A stretch of DNA of 64,000 nucleotides from Mycolicibacterium chitae (GTDB lineage: Bacteria; Actinomycetota; Actinomycetes; Mycobacteriales; Mycobacteriaceae), in assembly GCF_900637205.1 (NCBI RefSeq), contig NZ_LR134355.1:4216001-4280000 (forward strand). The letters are read 5' to 3'. The translations under genes were made by a program, and so were the position numbers. The notes below the pieces were generated by a model. It worked only from the letters and a program-made list of their open reading frames with translations, ran no database searches and was not told the origin of the DNA. The stretch's first letter is position 1. Each line of letters begins with the position of its first letter. Below are positions 25,216-33,574 of the stretch, piece by piece.

Positions 25216-26070
25216 ATGACGCTTCCGGAGCTCTGGACCCACAAGCCGCAGAAGATCCTCGCCTTCAAGGCCGGCGACAGGATCGAGGACATCGACACGA
25301 ACTCCTCGCCGGGTTTCGACGGCGACAAGGACGACGCCCCGGAACTGCAGCGCGACCGCAACGAACGCTTCGCCGAGTTGCAGGAGATGCTCTACGCCAA
25401 CGGCCGCCGCGGCGATCACCGTTCGGTGCTGCTGGTCCTGCAGGGGATGGACACCGCCGGCAAGGGCGGCATCGTCGAACATGTTGTGGGCGCGGGCAAT
25501 CCGATGGGCATCCAGTACAAGAGCTTCGGCGTGCCCACCCCCGAGGAGTTGCAGCACCACTACCTGTGGCGGATCCGCAAGGCGCTCCCGACGGGTGGGC
25601 AGGTCGGGGTCTTCGATCGGTCGCACTACGAGGACGTGCTGGTGGTGCGGGTGCACAACCTGGTCGCGCCGGATGTCTGGGGCGCCCGCTACGACGAGAT
25701 CAACGCCTTCGAGAAGGAACTCACCGAGGCGGGCACCAGCATCGTGAAGGTGGCGATGTTCGTCTCGCTCGAGGAGCAGAAGCAGCGGCTGTCCGACCGG
25801 CTCGAGGATCCCGAGAAGCACTGGAAGTACAACCCCGGCGACCTCGACGAGCGGGCGCTGTGGCCGCAGTACCGCGAGGCCTACCAGGCGATGCTGGACA
25901 AGACGTCGACGGACCACGCACCGTGGTACGTGGTGCCCGCCGACAAGAAGTGGTACAGCCGACTGGCCGTCACCGAGTTGCTGATCGAGACGCTGAAGTC
26001 ACTTCAGTTGTCTTGGCCGCCAGCCGATTTCGACGTGAAGGCGGAGAAGAAGCGGCTTGCGACCGCCTAG
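25216..26070 (+). CDS. ppk2: Polyphosphate kinase 2 family phosphotransferase
   Basis: 284 residues, class I PPK2 size. Walker A GMDTAGKGG at 77-85, Walker B region GVFDRSHYEDVL at 131-142 and the lid region around EKHWKYNPGDLDER. PPK2 enzymes use polyphosphate to phosphorylate nucleoside mono- or diphosphates; subclass cannot be fixed from sequence alone. It occupies the place where M. tuberculosis has pcaA, between madR and umaA. It is notable that ppx, encoding the opposing exopolyphosphatase, is decayed 19 kb away. Confidence 0.9.
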   Translation: MTLPELWTHKPQKILAFKAGDRIEDIDTNSSPGFDGDKDDAPELQRDRNERFAELQEMLYANGRRGDHRSVLLVLQGMDTAGKGGIVEHVVGAGNPMGIQYKSFGVPTPEELQHHYLWRIRKALPTGGQVGVFDRSHYEDVLVVRVHNLVAPDVWGARYDEINAFEKELTEAGTSIVKVAMFVSLEEQKQRLSDRLEDPEKHWKYNPGDLDERALWPQYREAYQAMLDKTSTDHAPWYVVPADKKWYSRLAVTELLIETLKSLQLSWPPADFDVKAEKKRLATA

Positions 26071-26094
26071 CGACGATCCCCGAGGAACGAGGGG

Positions 26095-26970
26095 CTACTT
26101 GACCAGGGTGAACTGGCCGATGTTGGTGATGCCGCGGCGGAAGAAGTCGGCGCAACCGGTCAGGTACTTCATGTACCGGTCGTAGACCTCCTGGCCCTGC
26201 ATGGCGATGGCCTCGTCCTTCTTGGCCTCGAGGTTGGCCGCCCACATGTCCAGCGTCCGCGCGTAGTGCGGGCGCAGCAGGTGGGTGCGCTCCAGCGTGA
26301 AGCCCGAGTCCGCGGCCAGCTTCTCGATGTCCTCGACCGCCGGCAGCTGCCCACCGGGGAAGATCTCCTCGCCGATGAACTTCATGAACTTGAGATCGCT
26401 GATCGTCAGCTTGATGTTGTTCTCACGGAAGAACTGCTGGGTGTGCGCCAGGATCGTGTGCAGCAGCATCCGGCCGCCGTCGGCCGACAGGATCTCGTAG
26501 GCGCGCTGGAAGAACACCGGGTAACGCTCGGCCTTGAAGGCCTCGAACGCGCCGATGGACACGATGCGGTCGACGGGTTCGTTGAACTCTTCCCAGCCCT
26601 GCAGCCGGATCTCGACACTGCGGTTGGTGTCGATCTTGGCCAGCCGCTCGCGGGCCCACTCCGACTGTGCCTTGCTCAGCGTGATGCCGATGACGTTGAC
26701 GTCGAACTTGGTGATGGCCCGCTCCAGGGCGCCGCCCCAGCCGCAGCCGATGTCGAGCAGGGTCATCCCCGGCTTGAGGTCGAGCTTGCCCAGCGCCAGG
26801 TCGAACTTGGCGTTCTGCGACTCCTCCAGCGTCATGTCCTCGCGCTCGTAGTAGCCACAGGTGTAACCCATGGTCGGCCCGAGCCAGAGGGCGAAGAACT
26901 CGTTCGAGATGTCGTAGATCGACTGCGATTCCTCGTAGTAGGGCGCAAGTTCAGGATCGACCGATGACAT
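26095..26970 (-). CDS. umaA: Mycolic-acid-type SAM methyltransferase, UmaA-like (Rv0469)
   Basis: 291 residues of the cyclopropane-fatty-acyl-synthase family. SAM site LLDIGCGWGG at 71-80, ISLSK/ITLSK segment near 96, and the conserved end HYARTLDMWAANLEAKKDEAIA then YDRYMKYLTGC. EESQSIYDISNEFF and GAFEAFKAERY match UmaA rather than PcaA/CmaA. Glu143 and His171 of the bicarbonate-binding active site are present, but the residue after Glu143 is Ala144 where cyclopropane synthases have His. The ATG at 26968-26970 is preferred over GTG at 26982, which sits directly on the AAGGAG. UmaA's substrate has remained unclear in other species. Confidence 0.88.
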   Translation of the reverse strand: MSSVDPELAPYYEESQSIYDISNEFFALWLGPTMGYTCGYYEREDMTLEESQNAKFDLALGKLDLKPGMTLLDIGCGWGGALERAITKFDVNVIGITLSKAQSEWARERLAKIDTNRSVEIRLQGWEEFNEPVDRIVSIGAFEAFKAERYPVFFQRAYEILSADGGRMLLHTILAHTQQFFRENNIKLTISDLKFMKFIGEEIFPGGQLPAVEDIEKLAADSGFTLERTHLLRPHYARTLDMWAANLEAKKDEAIAMQGQEVYDRYMKYLTGCADFFRRGITNIGQFTLVK

Positions 26971-27139
26971 GCTCCGTGACACTCCTTGTTATTGACTACG
27001 CGCGGGTCCGAGCAAAGGCTCCGACGGTGGCGGTCAGCCGGGCGGCGACCGCATCTCCCGACGCGGACCCGAAGGTCCACCGCTCGATAGGCTAACCAAC
27101 GCGAGGGCCAGACGCCAAAGCGCGGTGTTGGCGAATTTC

Positions 27140-28003
27140 CTAGTACTTGTAAAAACCCTGGCCGGACTTTTTGCCCAGCAACCCTGCCTCGACCATACGC
27201 CGCAACAGCGGCGGCGGCGCGTACATCGCTTCCTTGTACTCCTCGTACATCTTGTCGGCGATCAGCTCGAGGGTGTCGAGGCCGATCAGGTCGGCGAGCC
27301 GCAGCGGCCCCATCGGGTGGGACAGCCCGGCCACCACGGCCTTGTCGATGCCGTCAGTCTCGGCAACCCCGGCTTCGGCCATCCGGATGGCGGACAGCAG
27401 GTAGGGCACCAACAGCGCGTTGACCACGAAGCCCGACCGGTCCGGACAGCGCACCACCTGCTTGCCGAGCACCGCGCCGGCAAAGGTCTCGGCGCGGTCG
27501 GCGGCGGCCTCGCCGGTGACCAACGTGGTGACCAGTTCCACCAGCGGGAGCACGGGCACCGGGTTGAAGAAGTGCAAGCCCAGCACGCGCTGTGGGTTCT
27601 GGGTCGCCGCGGCCATCTTCATGATCGGGATGCTGGAGGTGTTCGATGCCAGGATGGCGTCGGGATCCTCGATGACCGCGTCGAGCCGGGCGAAGATCTC
27701 GGTCTTGACGGCCTCGTCCTCGATGACCGCCTCGACGACCAACTGCCGGTCGGCCAGATCCTTCAGCTCGGTGGTGAACGACAGCCGGTCGAGCGTCGCG
27801 TCCCGCTCGGGCTCGGTGATCTTGCCGGCGCTCACGCCGCGCTGCAGGGACTTCGTCAGGCGCTGCCGCCCGGCGGCGGCGAGCGCGTCGGTGGTCTCGA
27901 AGACCAGCACATCGACGCCCGCGCGGGCGGACACCTCCGCGATTCCTGCCCCCATCTGCCCGGCCCCCACGACGCCCACCCGGGTGATCGGTTCTGAACT
28001 CAC
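27140..28003 (-). CDS. fadB2: 3-hydroxybutyryl-CoA dehydrogenase
   Basis: 287 residues. NAD(H)-binding VGVVGAGQMGAGIAEVSARAG at the N-terminus; catalytic Ser (ASNTSS), His (LGLHFFNPVPVLPLVE) and Asn (GFVVNALLVPYL); ends GLLGKKSGQGFYKY. Oxidises 3-hydroxybutyryl-CoA to acetoacetyl-CoA in beta-oxidation. The GTG at 28001-28003 has GAGGAG upstream. As in M. tuberculosis it follows the isocitrate lyase gene on the same strand, 113 bp away, across a strong inverted repeat. Confidence 0.95.
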   Translation of the reverse strand: MSSEPITRVGVVGAGQMGAGIAEVSARAGVDVLVFETTDALAAAGRQRLTKSLQRGVSAGKITEPERDATLDRLSFTTELKDLADRQLVVEAVIEDEAVKTEIFARLDAVIEDPDAILASNTSSIPIMKMAAATQNPQRVLGLHFFNPVPVLPLVELVTTLVTGEAAADRAETFAGAVLGKQVVRCPDRSGFVVNALLVPYLLSAIRMAEAGVAETDGIDKAVVAGLSHPMGPLRLADLIGLDTLELIADKMYEEYKEAMYAPPPLLRRMVEAGLLGKKSGQGFYKY

Positions 28004-28020
28004 TTGACTCCTCAAGACGC

Positions 28021-28076
28021 GAGCAGACGCAAACTCGCCGTGGGACAACTCAATTCGGGCGAGCTTGCGTCTGCTC
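28021..28076. repeat. 19-bp inverted repeat between aceA and fadB2
   Basis: Arms 28021-28039 and 28058-28076 match at 18 of 19 positions (GAGCAGACGCAA then CTCGCC), separated by 18 bases. Transcribed from aceA it would form a strong hairpin 18 bp upstream of the fadB2 start, without a T-run. Similar GAGCAGACGCAAA inverted repeats occur between genes elsewhere in mycobacteria (from memory), so this may be a dispersed element acting as attenuator, RNA-processing site or terminator. Confidence 0.7.
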
Positions 28077-28116
28077 AGTGGTTACTGCGGTGGTCGCCTG
28101 ACCTATCGAGAAAGCC

Positions 28117-29403
28117 TCAGTGGAACTGGCCCTCTTCGGTCGACCCGGCGAGCGCGGTGGTGGAGCTGGTCGGGTCCACCGTGGTGGCGATCCGGTCGAA
28201 GTAGCCGGCACCGACCTCGCGCTGGTGCTTGGTGGCGGTGTAGCCGCGCTCCTCGGCCGCGAACTCGCGCTCCTGCAGCTCGACGTAGGCGGTCATCTGG
28301 TTGCGGGCGTAGCCGTGGGCCAGATCGAACATCGAGTAGTTGAGCGCGTGGAAGCCGGCCAGCGTGATGAACTGGAACTTGAAGCCCATCGCGCCGAGTT
28401 CCTTCTGGAACTTCGCGATCGTGGCGTCGTCCAGGTGCTGCTTCCAGTTGAACGACGGCGAGCAGTTGTAGGCCAGCATCTGGTCCGGGAATTCGCTCTT
28501 GACGCCCTCGGCGAACTTCTTGGCCAGCTCGAGGTCCGGGGTGCCGGTCTCCATCCAGATCAGGTCGGAGTACGGCGCGTAGGCCTTGGCGCGGGCGATG
28601 CACGGCTCCAGGCCGTTCGTGATCCGGTAGAAGCCCTCGGCGGTGCGCTCACCGGTGATGAACGGGCGATCGCGCTCGTCGACATCGGAGGTGATCAGCG
28701 TGGCGGCCTCGGCGTCGGTGCGGGCGATGACCACGGTCGGGACGTCGGCCACGTCGGCCGCGAGCCGCGCGGAGGTCAGCGTGCGGATGTGCTGCTGGGT
28801 GGGGATCAGCACCTTGCCACCGAGGTGGCCGCACTTCTTCTCCGAGGCCAGCTGGTCCTCCCAGTGCGATCCGGCGACACCGGCGGCGATCATGGCCTTC
28901 TGCAGCTCGTAGACGTTGAGCGCGCCGCCGAAGCCGGCCTCGCCGTCGGCCACGATCGGGGCCAGCCAGTTCTCGACGGAGGTGTCGCCCTCGACCTTGG
29001 CGATCTCGTCGGCGCGCAGCAGCGCGTTGTTGATCCGGCGCACCACCTGCGGCACCGAGTTGGCCGGGTACAGGCTCTGGTCCGGGTAGGTGTGGCCGCT
29101 CAGGTTGGCGTCACCGGCGACCTGCCAGCCGGAGAGGTAGATGGCCTTGAGGCCGGCGCGGACCTGCTGGACGGCCATGTTGCCGGTGAGCGCGCCGAGC
29201 GCGTTCACGAACTCCATGTCGTGCAGCTGGGACCACAGCACCTCGGCGCCGCGACGGGCCAGGGTGGCCTCCTCGACCACGTGGCCCTGCAGGGCGACGA
29301 CGTCTTCGGGGCTGTAGGTACGGGTGATGCCCTTCCAGCGCGGGTTGTGGTCCCAGTCGTGCTGGATCTGTTCGGGGGACTTGGGAGTGCCGACTGTCGA
29401 CAT
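28117..29403 (-). CDS. aceA: Isocitrate lyase
   Basis: Splits isocitrate into glyoxylate and succinate, the entry to the glyoxylate shunt, and serves in methylcitrate turnover in mycobacteria. 428 residues. The catalytic loop is KKCGHLGGK with nucleophile Cys191; substrate and metal residues are in YLSGWQVAGDAN, VIARTDAEAA and WMETGTPDLE. The ATG start has AAGGAG at the right distance. A 282-bp upstream region carries a RamB-type site and a second dyad. The gene order aceA-fadB2 suggests induction on fatty acids or acetate. Confidence 0.97.
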   Translation of the reverse strand: MSTVGTPKSPEQIQHDWDHNPRWKGITRTYSPEDVVALQGHVVEEATLARRGAEVLWSQLHDMEFVNALGALTGNMAVQQVRAGLKAIYLSGWQVAGDANLSGHTYPDQSLYPANSVPQVVRRINNALLRADEIAKVEGDTSVENWLAPIVADGEAGFGGALNVYELQKAMIAAGVAGSHWEDQLASEKKCGHLGGKVLIPTQQHIRTLTSARLAADVADVPTVVIARTDAEAATLITSDVDERDRPFITGERTAEGFYRITNGLEPCIARAKAYAPYSDLIWMETGTPDLELAKKFAEGVKSEFPDQMLAYNCSPSFNWKQHLDDATIAKFQKELGAMGFKFQFITLAGFHALNYSMFDLAHGYARNQMTAYVELQEREFAAEERGYTATKHQREVGAGYFDRIATTVDPTSSTTALAGSTEEGQFH

Positions 29404-29579
29404 CTTGGCTCCTTGCGGATTTCGAGTAGATCATCTGTCAAGCCGCTGCGACGTTGCCGGGATCGCCGGATTGTTAACGCCTAGTCAGCTTCACGGGTGC
29501 GTTGAGAACACCATGCCACCATCCATATGTGCTGGTCCACCCGATTTCGATGCCAACTTCAGCCACGCCCGACGACAAT

Positions 29580-29597
29580 CTTGCAAAGTTTGCGAAG
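29580..29597 (-). promoter_or_regulatory. RamB-type operator upstream of aceA
   Basis: The minus strand reads CTTCGCAAACTTTGCAAG, fitting the RamB consensus (A/G)AACTTTGC(A/G)AA known from Corynebacterium and mycobacterial icl promoters. It lies 177 bp upstream of the aceA start; ramB itself is encoded 1 kb away. Confidence 0.7.
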
Positions 29598-29611
29598 ATT
29601 CTTCCAACTGA

Positions 29612-29636
29612 ACCGGTACAGTAGCTACTGACCGGT
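29612..29636. promoter_or_regulatory. Compound dyad operator upstream of aceA
   Basis: A perfect 12-bp palindrome, CAGTAGCTACTG (29619-29630), is flanked on both sides by ACCGGT, itself palindromic (29612-29617 and 29631-29636), with one extra base on one side. The layout is that of a TetR- or GntR-type operator. It is adjacent to but distinct from the RamB site, so a second regulator of aceA is likely. Confidence 0.5.
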
Positions 29637-29685
29637 AACAACATTGCCGCAGGTCAACCCGGATAAATACCGGACAAGCGTACTG

Positions 29686-30507
29686 TTAGATCGCGAAGAG
29701 CGCGGCGACGGCCTTGACCTCGTCCCCGACGGCATATGTGAGCGTTGTAACAGCGCGGTCGGACAGTTCCAGCCCGAACATTTCCGTCGAACCGGCCGGA
29801 TACACGTGGGTGAGGATCTCGAGTTTGTCGTTGAGCGCCACCGGGGCGTCGTGCTCGATGGTCACCCGCAACGGCGCGGCGAGCAGTTCGGGGTGCGACT
29901 GCAGATGGTCCTCGATGACGGTCCAGTACACCGAGTTGTTCATGTGGTCGAACAGGTCGATATCGGACACCCGGACCGGATACGGGCGGATCTCGGCCGC
30001 GTCCTCGCGCGAACCCGCCTTCAGATAGGCCTTCCAGCGCAGGCGGTCCACCTCCGTGGTGCGCCGCAGGCCCTCGAGGAAGTCGTCGGAGATCCGCGCC
30101 GGGCCCTGGGTCTCCCGGTTGATGTTGATCCAGAACGCCTCGGATTCCATCAGGCCGCCCTTACGGCCATCGATGCGCACGCGCATCTCGCACCACCGGT
30201 TGGACGTGCCCGAACACCAGCGGCGCAGGCGCAGCATGTCCTGGAACTCGATCGGCCGGATCAGGTCGACCATGGTGCGCCGCACGATCCACAGCGGATG
30301 GGTCTGCTCGAAACCGAGTTCGCGCAGGTGGTCCGACCCGATGTCCTGGATGTGGCGGCACGCGGCATCGAAGCGCAGCCGGCCTTCGCGGTCGATGTCG
30401 CCGACGCGCAGCGGCCACTCGCGGTTGAACACGTCCGGATGCGGATCGGGCACCGGCATCAACGTCTTACCCAGTCCCGAACTCACCGTCGCACCACTTC
30501 CCGCCAT
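29686..30507 (-). CDS. Acyl-ACP thioesterase-like protein (Rv0466)
   Basis: 273 residues with two hotdog domains of the acyl-ACP thioesterase family: WPLRVGDIDREGRLRFDAACRHIQDI and, in the second half, VRVSDIDLFDHMNNSVYWTVIEDHL, which holds the Asp/Asn-rich active-site segment of FatA/FatB-type enzymes. Such enzymes release fatty acids from acyl carrier protein. The ATG at 30505-30507 follows GAGGGGGAAGCG; the first 25 residues are not conserved. Divergent from ramB. Confidence 0.85.
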   Translation of the reverse strand: MAGSGATVSSGLGKTLMPVPDPHPDVFNREWPLRVGDIDREGRLRFDAACRHIQDIGSDHLRELGFEQTHPLWIVRRTMVDLIRPIEFQDMLRLRRWCSGTSNRWCEMRVRIDGRKGGLMESEAFWININRETQGPARISDDFLEGLRRTTEVDRLRWKAYLKAGSREDAAEIRPYPVRVSDIDLFDHMNNSVYWTVIEDHLQSHPELLAAPLRVTIEHDAPVALNDKLEILTHVYPAGSTEMFGLELSDRAVTTLTYAVGDEVKAVAALFAI

Positions 30508-30638
30508 CGCTTCCCCCTCACCGACCAGCCCCTCCACCCGGTTGCGATCATGCCAGCCCGGCCTGCGCCCCAGCTAGCCCGCGCGCAGCTGCCAAGGCTG
30601 CGAAGGTCGGGTTAACACCCCCGCGTAGCCTGGTCGAC

Positions 30639-32060
30639 GTGTCCAAGACGTTCGTCGGCTCCCGGGTTCGGCAGCTGCGCAACGAGCGCGGGTTCAGCCA
30701 GGCAGCGCTGGCACAGCTGCTCAAGATCTCGCCGAGCTACCTGAACCAGATCGAGCATGACGTGCGGCCGCTGACCGTGCCGGTGCTGTTGCGCATCACC
30801 GAGGTGTTCGGGGTCGACGCGACGTTCTTCGCCTCCCAGGACGACACCCGGCTGATCGCCGAGTTGCGCGAGGTCACCCTGGACCGCGACCTGGACCTCG
30901 AGGTGGACCTCGCCGAGGTGGCCGAGCTCGTCGGCGCGCACCCGAAACTGGCGAAGGCCATGGTCCACCTGCATCAGCGGTACCGCCGGACCAAGGCCCA
31001 GCTGGCCTCCGCCACGGAAGGCCGGTTCAACCTCAACGCCGAGGGCAGCGGTAGCGGAGCCATCACCATGCCGCACGAAGAGGTGCGCGACTACTTCTAT
31101 CAACGCCAGAACTATCTGGACGAATTGGACACCGCCGCAGAGGACCTCACCGTCCGCATCCGCATGCACCGCGGCGACCTGGCCGGCGACATCGCCCAGC
31201 GGCTGTCCCAGTTGCACGGGGTGCGGATCGTCAAGCGCATCGACCTCGGCGAGACGGTGCTGCACCGCTACACCCCGGAAACCAAGACCCTGGAGATGAG
31301 CGCGCACCTGTCCCCCGGCCAGCAGGTGTTCCGCCTCGCGACCGAACTGGCCTACCTGGAGTTCGGCGCGCTGATCGACGAGAAGGTCGACGAGGGCAAG
31401 TTCACCAGTGCCGAGTCCCGCACGCTGGCACGGCTGGGGTTGGCCAACTACTTCGCCGCCGCGGTGGTGTTGCCCTACGGCCAATTCCATGACGTCGCTG
31501 AGCGGTTCCGCTACGACATCGAACGGCTCTCGGCGTTCTACTCGGCCAGCTACGAGACCATCTGCCACCGGCTTTCCACGCTGCAGCGCCCCTCCATGCG
31601 GGGCGTGCCGTTCTCCTTCGTCCGGGTCGATCGCGCCGGCAACATGAGCAAACGTCAGTCCGCCACCGGTTTTCACTTCTCCTCCTCGGGCGGCACCTGC
31701 CCCCTGTGGAACGTCTACGAGACGTTCGCCCACCCCGGCAAGCTCCTGGTGCAGATCGCCGAGATGCCCGACGGGCGCAACTACATGTGGGTGGCGCGCA
31801 CCGTCGAACGCCGCGCGGCCCGATATGGCCAGCCGGGCAAGACCTTTGCGATCGGCCTGGGCTGCGAACTGCGCCACGCCCACCGCCTGATCTACTCCGA
31901 AGGATTGGACCTCTCCGGCGGGGTCGCCACCCCCATCGGCGCCGGCTGCCGGGTCTGCGAACGGGACAACTGCCCGCAGCGGGCCTTCCCCGCGCTGGGC
32001 CGCGCCCTGGACCTCGACGAACACCGCAGCACCGTGTCCCCGTACCTGGTCAAGCATTAG
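30639..32060 (+). CDS. ramB: RamB transcriptional regulator of acetate/glyoxylate metabolism
   Basis: 473 residues. XRE HTH at about 8-62 (RGFSQAALAQLLKISPSYLNQIE) followed by the long regulator domain with ATELAYLEFGALIDEK and the C-terminal short-chain-acyl regulator domain with conserved cysteines (SSSGGTCPLWN, LGCELRHAHR, GCRVCERDNCPQRAF). The cysteines look like a metal or redox site. The M. tuberculosis ortholog Rv0465c regulates icl1 and its own gene. The start is GTG at 30639. The aceA promoter 1 kb away carries a matching operator. Confidence 0.93.
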   Translation: MSKTFVGSRVRQLRNERGFSQAALAQLLKISPSYLNQIEHDVRPLTVPVLLRITEVFGVDATFFASQDDTRLIAELREVTLDRDLDLEVDLAEVAELVGAHPKLAKAMVHLHQRYRRTKAQLASATEGRFNLNAEGSGSGAITMPHEEVRDYFYQRQNYLDELDTAAEDLTVRIRMHRGDLAGDIAQRLSQLHGVRIVKRIDLGETVLHRYTPETKTLEMSAHLSPGQQVFRLATELAYLEFGALIDEKVDEGKFTSAESRTLARLGLANYFAAAVVLPYGQFHDVAERFRYDIERLSAFYSASYETICHRLSTLQRPSMRGVPFSFVRVDRAGNMSKRQSATGFHFSSSGGTCPLWNVYETFAHPGKLLVQIAEMPDGRNYMWVARTVERRAARYGQPGKTFAIGLGCELRHAHRLIYSEGLDLSGGVATPIGAGCRVCERDNCPQRAFPALGRALDLDEHRSTVSPYLVKH

Positions 32061-32071
32061 GAAGGTGTCCC

Positions 32072-32641
32072 TTGTCCCACGAACCCGAGCCCCACGAACC
32101 CGAGCCCGTCCGCTTCCCGGTCAGTAGCACCGTGCGCGACGTCGGCCCCATCAACTGGGTCATCTGCCGGCTCGGCGCGCGGGGCATCCGCGCGCCGCAG
32201 TTCCACCTGTTCAACGCGTTGTCCCGGCACAGCGCGCTGTTCTGGTCCTGGCTGCCGTTCTCCGGGGTGCTGCTGTACTGGGGGCGGCTGTCCCGTCAGG
32301 ACGCCGAGACCGTGATCCTGCGGGTGGGTTCGCTGCGGGACTGCGAGTACGAACTGCAGCAGCACCGCCGCCTGGCGCGCAGCCGCGGCCTCGATGATGC
32401 GTTGCAGCAGAAGATCTTCGCCGGCCCCGACGCCGAGGGCCTGACCGACCGTCAGCGCGCGCTGCTGCGCGCCACCGACGAGTTCGTCCTGGACCGGGGC
32501 GTGACAGCGGCGACCTGGGCCACGCTGGCCGCCCAGCTGAACACCAAGCAGCTCATCGAATTCTGCATGCTGGCCGGGCAATACGACACGTTGGCCGCGA
32601 CCATGAACACGCTGAAGCTGCCGATGGACTTCCCGGACTAG
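32072..32641 (+). CDS. AhpD-like/carboxymuconolactone decarboxylase-family protein (Rv0464c)
   Basis: 189 residues starting at TTG 32072, the only start with a good ribosome site (AGGAAGG 7 bases upstream). Begins with a duplicated HEPEP repeat coded by a 15-bp direct repeat. All-helical AhpD-type fold: FNALSRHSALFWSW, ETVILRVGSLRDCEYELQQH and LNTKQLIEFCMLAGQYDTLA. The redox CxxC of true AhpD is reduced to a single Cys in DCEYE, so peroxidase activity is doubtful. Downstream of ramB by 11 bp. Confidence 0.85.
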   Translation: MSHEPEPHEPEPVRFPVSSTVRDVGPINWVICRLGARGIRAPQFHLFNALSRHSALFWSWLPFSGVLLYWGRLSRQDAETVILRVGSLRDCEYELQQHRRLARSRGLDDALQQKIFAGPDAEGLTDRQRALLRATDEFVLDRGVTAATWATLAAQLNTKQLIEFCMLAGQYDTLAATMNTLKLPMDFPD

Positions 32642-33573
32642 CCGGGCTGTCCGCCGAAGGTCTCGGTGTCCTCGGCGGTCACCACGAAGCCCTGGGGCGG
32701 GCCGCCGACCGCCGCGAGGCACGCGACACCGCCGTCCTCGAGCGCCATGCAGGTGCCGCCGTGAGAATCGATGCGATGACCGGCCGGCAACTCGCGGACG
32801 GGGCCCGGATAGGCCGGCGTGCTGAACGGCGGGCTGCCCGCCTTGCGGGTACCCACCGGCCCCGGGACGCGCGTGAACACCTCGTTGTCACCGTTGTCGA
32901 CACCCGGAAGCTCACCGTCGCAAGCGATCTCGCCGCCACTGAACATGCCGATCTTGCAGGTGAGTCCACCGCTGACGCTGAACACCGGGAACACGTTCTT
33001 CGGTCCGATGCCCACGAGGTAGCTGTCGTCGCTGCCGATGAAGTCGTTGGGGTCGGGCACGTCGGCGGGCAGGCCCGCGGTGCGCGGCCCGATCCCGGTG
33101 CCGTCGGCCGACACCGTCATCCACGCCGAGGGCGGAGTGCCCTTGGTGCACACCGTCTTCGGGCCCTCGCCGACGGCGCACTCGAAGTCGGCGAAGGTGA
33201 TCTTGTGCCCCACCTCGAGCACCCGTGCGGCGCCGCCGGTCGGCTTGACGAACTGCGGTGTCGCGGTGGCGCGCAGGCCGCGGCTGTACTGGTCGCCCGA
33301 CAACACGATCTCGTTGGCCGCGGTCGGCGCTCCGGGCAGCGGCCCGTCGCAGCCAGCGCGGCCCTGCGCGGGCCGCATGGCGCACAGCAGCCCGTCGGGC
33401 GTCTGGAAGTACACCTCGCCGCCGTTGGCGGAGGTGTCCAGATAGCGCTCGACGGGCGCCGGCTGGTACGCGCTGAGGTCCGGGGCCCCCGGGGCGGCCG
33501 CCGCGGGCCCCGCCACGCACAACGAGAACGGCGCCGCGATGGCTGCCGCTGCGAAGACTGCCGCGGATCGCAT
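32638..33573 (-). CDS. Secreted protein with two internal repeat domains
   Basis: 311 residues with a signal peptide ending near AGPAAAAPGAP. Two homologous halves can be aligned: YFQTPDGLLCAMRP then GCDGPLPG then EVGHKITFADFECAV in the first, and VFSVSGGLTCKIGM then ACDGELPGVDNGDNEVF then PAGHRIDSHGGTCMAL in the second. Each half has a Cys pattern suggesting the same disulfides. Function unknown. The 3' end overlaps the convergent AhpD-like gene by 4 bp and the start codon lies next to the lpdC stop, so it follows lpdC. Confidence 0.78.
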   Translation of the reverse strand: MRSAAVFAAAAIAAPFSLCVAGPAAAAPGAPDLSAYQPAPVERYLDTSANGGEVYFQTPDGLLCAMRPAQGRAGCDGPLPGAPTAANEIVLSGDQYSRGLRATATPQFVKPTGGAARVLEVGHKITFADFECAVGEGPKTVCTKGTPPSAWMTVSADGTGIGPRTAGLPADVPDPNDFIGSDDSYLVGIGPKNVFPVFSVSGGLTCKIGMFSGGEIACDGELPGVDNGDNEVFTRVPGPVGTRKAGSPPFSTPAYPGPVRELPAGHRIDSHGGTCMALEDGGVACLAAVGGPPQGFVVTAEDTETFGGQPG

Positions 33574-33574
33574 A

